A DNA stretch of 15,044 nt from CAYNLG01 sp964397995 (GTDB lineage: Bacteria; Planctomycetota; Phycisphaerae; FEN-1346). This document shows, piece by piece, positions 14,629 through 15,044 of the stretch. Position numbers and translations under genes: made by a program. The stretch spans positions 1-15,044 of the forward strand of contig CAYNLG010000086.1 of assembly GCA_964397995.1 (NCBI GenBank), given 5' to 3'. The notes beneath the pieces were generated by a model that had not been told where the DNA came from, ran no database searches, and saw only the letters and a program-made list of their open reading frames with translations. Numbering within the stretch: position 1 is the stretch's first letter; each line of letters opens with the position of its first letter.

Positions 14629-14732
14629 TTTTTTTGGCTCTGAATAGCTCTCTTGTGCCCGTTTTTTTGCCGTTCTGCGCCATTTTTTTGGCCACTTCTG
14701 CCTTTTTTTTGTCGGTTTTTGTCAGATTTTTT
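14629..14732. repeat. Ladder of T-tracts at near-helical spacing (predicted curved DNA)
   Basis: T-runs of 5-8 bases occur at 14629-14635, 14662-14668, 14683-14689, 14703-14710, 14716-14720 and 14727-14732. Their centres are about 33, 21, 20.5, 11.5 and 11.5 bases apart, close to multiples of the helical repeat. Phased A/T tracts bend DNA. The middle portion also has a loose repeat of about 20 bases in which a T-run is followed by TTCTG (14673-14677 and 14696-14700). Confidence 0.65.
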
Positions 14733-14847
14733 CGGGCGGGTCGCGGGCCGCCAGCTGCCGGGGGTGCCGGCGGGTGCCGCGCGGCCGCAGGCGCCGCATG
14801 TATCGCGATGCGTGCACTTGCAGATTTCCGGCTACCGGTGTCGCCAC

Positions 14848-14894
14848 GGGGGTCTGGGGAAGATGGGAGGGATGGGAGGGCTGAGAGGGCTGGG
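14848..14894 (+). other. G-quadruplex-forming motif
   Basis: Eight runs of three or more G occur within 47 bases: 14848-14852, 14856-14859, 14865-14867, 14869-14871, 14874-14876, 14878-14880, 14887-14889 and 14892-14894. Loops are one to six bases, meeting the usual G3+N1-7 rule more than once over. The inner part is a near-tandem GATGGGAGG/GATGGGAGG repeat. It could form in single-stranded DNA or in a plus-strand RNA. Confidence 0.65.
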
Positions 14895-14944
14895 TGGCGA
14901 ATGCCGCCCTCGCTGGGGCCTCGGCGCGGCGGGTGCAGAATGCG

Positions 14945-14968
14945 GAGGCCGGAATGCCTGCAACGGCG
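14945..14968 (+). repeat. Imperfect direct repeat, right copy
   Basis: This 24-base unit carries GGCCGGAATGCC followed by GCAACGGCG. It matches the left copy at 14478-14502 in orientation and order. A further echo of the left flank (GGATGCGTACAAAT at 14461-14474) is GGATGCACAAAT near 15002, but here it lies after the repeat instead of before it. Confidence 0.65.
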
Positions 14969-15044
14969 CGCGACGGGGCGCCTGGCGTGACGCGCGTTCA
15001 GGGATGCACAAATGGGGAAGGAACGGGGGGGGCGGCGAGGGGTG

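Larger units (their letters stand above)
14409..15044. other. Gene-free, structure-rich region downstream of cysK
   Basis: No credible protein gene, tRNA or rRNA is visible in these 636 bases. Unlike the rest of the window, base composition swings sharply: an AT-rich block at about 14550-14735 contains repeated T-tracts, followed by a purine-rich, G-run block at about 14845-14895. The separate structural elements are listed individually. The one open frame of note (14634-14990, plus) starts at TTG inside the T-tracts, and its hydrophobic beginning simply reflects TTT codons. Confidence 0.7.

Noticed and set aside
14629..14735. T-tract ladder as a CRISPR array or as a set of intrinsic terminators for cysK.
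   Set aside because: The units are short, degenerate and lack spacer/repeat regularity, so it is not CRISPR. No stable GC hairpin directly precedes any T-run, and the first run lies more than 200 bases after the cysK stop.
14634..14990. Possible small secreted or membrane protein of 118 residues downstream of cysK.
   Set aside because: It starts at TTG with no ribosome site. The hydrophobic N-terminus comes from the T-tracts, and the rest is Arg/Gly/Ala-rich low complexity.

Overview
The window is a GC-rich chromosomal segment that most resembles a Planctomycetota genome. This is an inference. It rests on the very high GC content, the pair of large secreted glycoside-hydrolase-like proteins, an FAD_oxidored (Pfam12831-type) protein beside them, and the mix of GTG and ATG starts with AAGGAG-like ribosome sites. 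No rRNA, tRNA, CRISPR array, transposase or phage gene was seen, so most of the window looks like ordinary chromosomal backbone.

Layout. Positions 1-1085 hold the end of trpB and all of trpA, translationally coupled by a 4-base overlap. The replication-stress ATPase gene rarA (1127-2521, minus) converges on trpA. It is read from an unusually strong promoter that abuts its start codon, which suggests a leaderless mRNA. Positions 2672-6481 carry two tandem paralogues encoding secreted clan GH-A-like glycoside hydrolases, both starting at GTG behind an AAGGAG site. An FAD-dependent oxidoreductase gene (6494-7903, minus) converges on the pair with a 12-base gap. A five-helix membrane protein with a C-terminal PH-like region (8072-9022, plus) follows. 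Its stop overlaps the stop of a minus-strand two-gene unit: an ACT-ACT domain protein (10401-10970) and a UPF0210/DUF711 protein (9019-10392). Divergent from that unit is a plus-strand cluster of an MFS transporter (11133-12380), an M24-fold protein that has lost most of its metal ligands (12377-13492), and a cysteine synthase (13521-14408).

The last 636 bases (14409-15044) contain no credible gene but much structure. In order they hold a hairpin after cysK, a 10-bp palindrome inside a 20-bp-spaced direct repeat, a ladder of T-tracts at near-helical spacing (predicted curved DNA), and an eight-run G-quadruplex motif. An imperfect repeat of about 25 bp lies on either side of the palindrome, T-tract ladder and G-quadruplex motif. 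This is the part least explained by known gene content.

How the genes fit together. trpBA makes tryptophan and cysK makes cysteine. The ACT/UPF0210 pair is a widespread, poorly understood partnership. The two hydrolases probably act on a polysaccharide outside the cytoplasm, and the oxidoreductase may or may not be linked to them. The MFS and M24 genes are tightly coupled (ATGA overlap), which suggests a shared but unknown small-molecule substrate.
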